A DNA stretch of 33,480 nt. Source: Chloroflexota bacterium (GTDB lineage Bacteria; Chloroflexota; Anaerolineae; Anaerolineales; Anaerolineaceae). The stretch's first letter is position 1; the number at the start of each line of letters is the position of its first letter. The notes beneath the pieces are model-generated. The model was given only the letters and a program-made list of their open reading frames with translations, was not told the origin of the DNA and did not search any database. The DNA lies in NCBI GenBank assembly GCA_019136215.1, contig JAGVUP010000043.1:1-33480 (forward strand), read 5' to 3'. Below are positions 31,867 to 33,480 of the stretch, one piece after another. The position numbers and the translations under genes are program-made.

Positions 31867-33003
31867 TTACTCGATTCCCAATTGTTCTGCCGTGAAGGTC
31901 TTATCATAAACGATTGTATAGAACTCGTCCACATTTTGCATCAACGCTTCCTTCGTGTACAGATCAGGATGCAGGTTATGGAGCGCCCAGGCGACTCCGA
32001 GCCCCACTGCTGCGGTCGGCTGATCCCAGGGTTCGATGCTGGAGGGAAAAACGTAAACACGTTTGTTTTGGATGGCGCTGATGCTGCTCCAGGCAGGATC
32101 GTTCAGGAGGTCATCGATGGTGTAGTCGGCATACTGGGGGATCCAGATAACTTCCGGGTTCCAGGAGATGATCTGTTCAATACTCACATCGATGAATTTG
32201 CCGACGCCATCCACTCCGCTGACAGCGTTCACTCCGCCGCCGGCTTCAATCAGGCTGGTTTGGATCATCGAACCTGGCGCAACTGAAAGCGCAGAACTGG
32301 ACCCAAGGAAAACAACAGATGGTTTCTCGGTTACGTCTTTGAGAAGGGTTTCTGCGGTCTCAAGCTGCGCGTCCAGGAAAGTGACGATTTTTTCAGCCCG
32401 GGCTTCCTCACCAAGCGCTGTGCTGAGCAGTGTTAAGGTCTGCCGGACTGTGTCAAAGCTCTCGGTGCTATCCAAAATGACCAGAACGGGGATATTGGCG
32501 GCTTCAAACTGCGGAACCAAATCCTGGTGGCGTTCAGGAAGAATGACCAGGTCTGTTCCAAGGGCGATAACGCTTTCCATATTAATGTTGCTGCCCTTGC
32601 CGACTTCGGGGAGTTCTTCAAAACCCTCTATGACCTGTTCGTAAAGCGCGCGGGACATTGATTTGTTGCCGAAACCGACCAGATATTTTCCTCCGCCGCC
32701 GAGTACGACTGCTGCGTTGAGGGTAGGGTTGTGGGTGCTGGTAAGTTTCGTGGCGGGTTTTTCGAGCGTGACCTCGCGCCCGATCACATCGACAACCACG
32801 ATCGGTCCGGCGGCAGGTTCGGCAGGGACTTCTTCTGTAGGTTCCTGCGCGGGTTCCTCAACGACTGGTTCTTCCGGTGCGGCGGGAACTTCGGGTTGTT
32901 CTGTTGCTGGCTGGGGTGAAGGCGTCTGGACGCCGCAGGCGCTGATGAGAAGCGTCAACGCCAGCATGAGGGTGAGTAAAAGATTTTTCTTGGATGTGAT
33001 CAT
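31867..33003 (-). CDS. ABC transporter substrate-binding lipoprotein (metal/chelate type)
   Basis: This 378-aa lipoprotein has the signal peptide LLLTLMLALTLLISACG. A Pro/Glu-rich linker of about 45 residues tethers the binding domain. The domain has the bilobal class III fold expected of FecB/BtuF-like proteins: IVVVDVIGREVTLEKPATKL at the start, INMESVIALGTDLVILPERH, and DVSIEQIISWNPEVIWIPQ in the second lobe. The ligand is unknown; iron chelates, corrinoids or other metal complexes are all possible. It is the first gene of the operon, with AAAGGAG before the ATG at 33003 and a candidate promoter with a direct repeat upstream. The long acidic linker is the only unusual feature. Confidence 0.93.
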   Translation of the reverse strand: MITSKKNLLLTLMLALTLLISACGVQTPSPQPATEQPEVPAAPEEPVVEEPAQEPTEEVPAEPAAGPIVVVDVIGREVTLEKPATKLTSTHNPTLNAAVVLGGGGKYLVGFGNKSMSRALYEQVIEGFEELPEVGKGSNINMESVIALGTDLVILPERHQDLVPQFEAANIPVLVILDSTESFDTVRQTLTLLSTALGEEARAEKIVTFLDAQLETAETLLKDVTEKPSVVFLGSSSALSVAPGSMIQTSLIEAGGGVNAVSGVDGVGKFIDVSIEQIISWNPEVIWIPQYADYTIDDLLNDPAWSSISAIQNKRVYVFPSSIEPWDQPTAAVGLGVAWALHNLHPDLYTKEALMQNVDEFYTIVYDKTFTAEQLGIE

Positions 33004-33064
33004 TTTATACTCCTTTTTAGGTTAGTTTAGCTATTCCGAAGCTTTCATTTATTGAGTAATGGCT

Positions 33065-33101
33065 ATTATACTATTTGTGCCAAAATCAGCACGAAATCAG
33101 C
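33065..33101 (-). promoter_or_regulatory. Candidate promoter and 11-bp-period direct repeat of the uptake operon
   Basis: A TATAAT (minus strand, 33065-33070) lies about 62 bases before the binding-protein ATG. Two identical AAATCAGC octamers (33083-33090 and 33094-33101, plus-strand reading) repeat every 11 bases and cover the -35 area. This arrangement fits one helical turn and could be a regulator site, for example for metal-dependent control. Confidence 0.4.
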
Positions 33102-33140
33102 GTTAGATTCGCGTAGAACGATTAGACTATAGGAATTGGC

Positions 33141-33146
33141 TATAAT
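33141..33146 (+). promoter_or_regulatory. -10-like TATAAT upstream of hom
   Basis: A perfect TATAAT lies 29 bases before the homoserine dehydrogenase ATG on the plus strand. No good -35 is seen at the expected distance. Confidence 0.4.
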
Positions 33147-33175
33147 TGAGAGACTAAGAAATCAACGGGTGAATC

Positions 33176-33480
33176 ATGAGAAAAATACGTTTGGCGCTGG
33201 TCGGATTCGGTAACGTGGGGCAGGCATTCGCTCGCTTGGTGACCGAAAAGTGGGAGGAGCTTGAGGCTGAGTACGGCATTACTCCCGTTGTCACTGGCAT
33301 CATCACTGGTCGGCATGGCGCCTGCATCAACCCGAACGGTCTGGATCTGGAACGGGCTTTATCCCTGCTCGCTCAGGGGCAATCCCTCGCGGTATTGGAT
33401 ACCCTCAACTTTACTGGCGACACGATGGCATTCATCCAGACCTGCCCGGCAGACGTGATGTTTGAGACCACTCCGGTCAA
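33176..33480 (+). CDS. hom: Homoserine dehydrogenase, N-terminal part
   Basis: The first 101 codons are visible; the rest lies beyond the window. The product begins MRKIRLALVGFGNVGQAFAR, a Rossmann NAD(P)-binding motif with the GFGNVG pattern of homoserine dehydrogenases. It continues through VVTGIITGRHG and ends near DVMFETTPV, which matches the family's NAD-binding domain (a D-V-x-x-E-x-T/x-P motif). The enzyme reduces aspartate semialdehyde to homoserine for threonine and methionine synthesis. The ATG at 33176 has only a weak CGGGTGA site. It is divergent from the uptake operon. An aspartate kinase fusion or C-terminal ACT domain cannot be judged. Confidence 0.88.
   Translation, partial: MRKIRLALVGFGNVGQAFARLVTEKWEELEAEYGITPVVTGIITGRHGACINPNGLDLERALSLLAQGQSLAVLDTLNFTGDTMAFIQTCPADVMFETTPV

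Overview
The window looks like the chromosome of a bacterium of the phylum Chloroflexota, probably class Anaerolineae. This is inferred from a compact operon encoding a class II HMG-CoA reductase, an archaeal-type HMG-CoA synthase and a SCP2/archaeal-type thiolase-like protein. It is also inferred from lipoproteins with Pro/Thr- or Pro/Glu-rich linkers and from a polA with an intact proofreading domain next to dnaA. No 16S rRNA or other taxonomic marker is present, so the assignment is tentative. No tRNA, rRNA, CRISPR array, transposase or insertion sequence was found.

Layout. 1-4595 (all minus): the start of a dihydrolipoamide dehydrogenase, a scar made of a pirin C-terminal remnant and a 3'-truncated dCMP deaminase, a SagB-type nitroreductase, and the TldE/TldD protease pair. 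4728-11295 (all minus): a visibly AT-richer block of seven tightly packed genes that reads as one operon. In transcription order it encodes two tandem paralogous membrane proteins with an N-terminal PH-like segment, a 104-aa helical protein, a 223-aa protein, a soluble TraD/VirD4-like ATPase, a beta-propeller lipoprotein and a frameshifted SH3-like lipoprotein. This is the best candidate for an undescribed system. The 104-aa and 223-aa proteins end in similar acidic then Tyr/Gly-rich tails, and the two lipoproteins share an N-terminal domain.

11754-16536: a hypothetical gene and polA (plus) converge on dnaA (minus). A 450-base intergenic stretch upstream of dnaA has inverted repeats but no convincing DnaA boxes. 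16989-22910 (minus): the mevalonate-entry operon HMGR, HMGS and thiolase-like, followed by a flippase-like membrane protein and a UDP-galactopyranose-mutase-like flavoprotein. The thiolase-like protein lacks the expected catalytic Cys and His. 23095-26905 (plus): a thioredoxin-reductase-like flavoprotein with a degenerate NADPH site, a DUF1284 Cys-rich protein, a small membrane protein and a GH13 glycoside hydrolase, ending in a strong bidirectional terminator.

26978-28489: a lipoprotein with a jelly-roll-like domain (minus) and a hydrophilic helical protein (plus). 28526-33003 (minus): a metal or metal-chelate uptake operon with a substrate-binding lipoprotein, FecCD permease, ATPase, DUF364 protein and SAM methyltransferase. 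33176 to the end (plus): the start of a homoserine dehydrogenase, divergent from the uptake operon.
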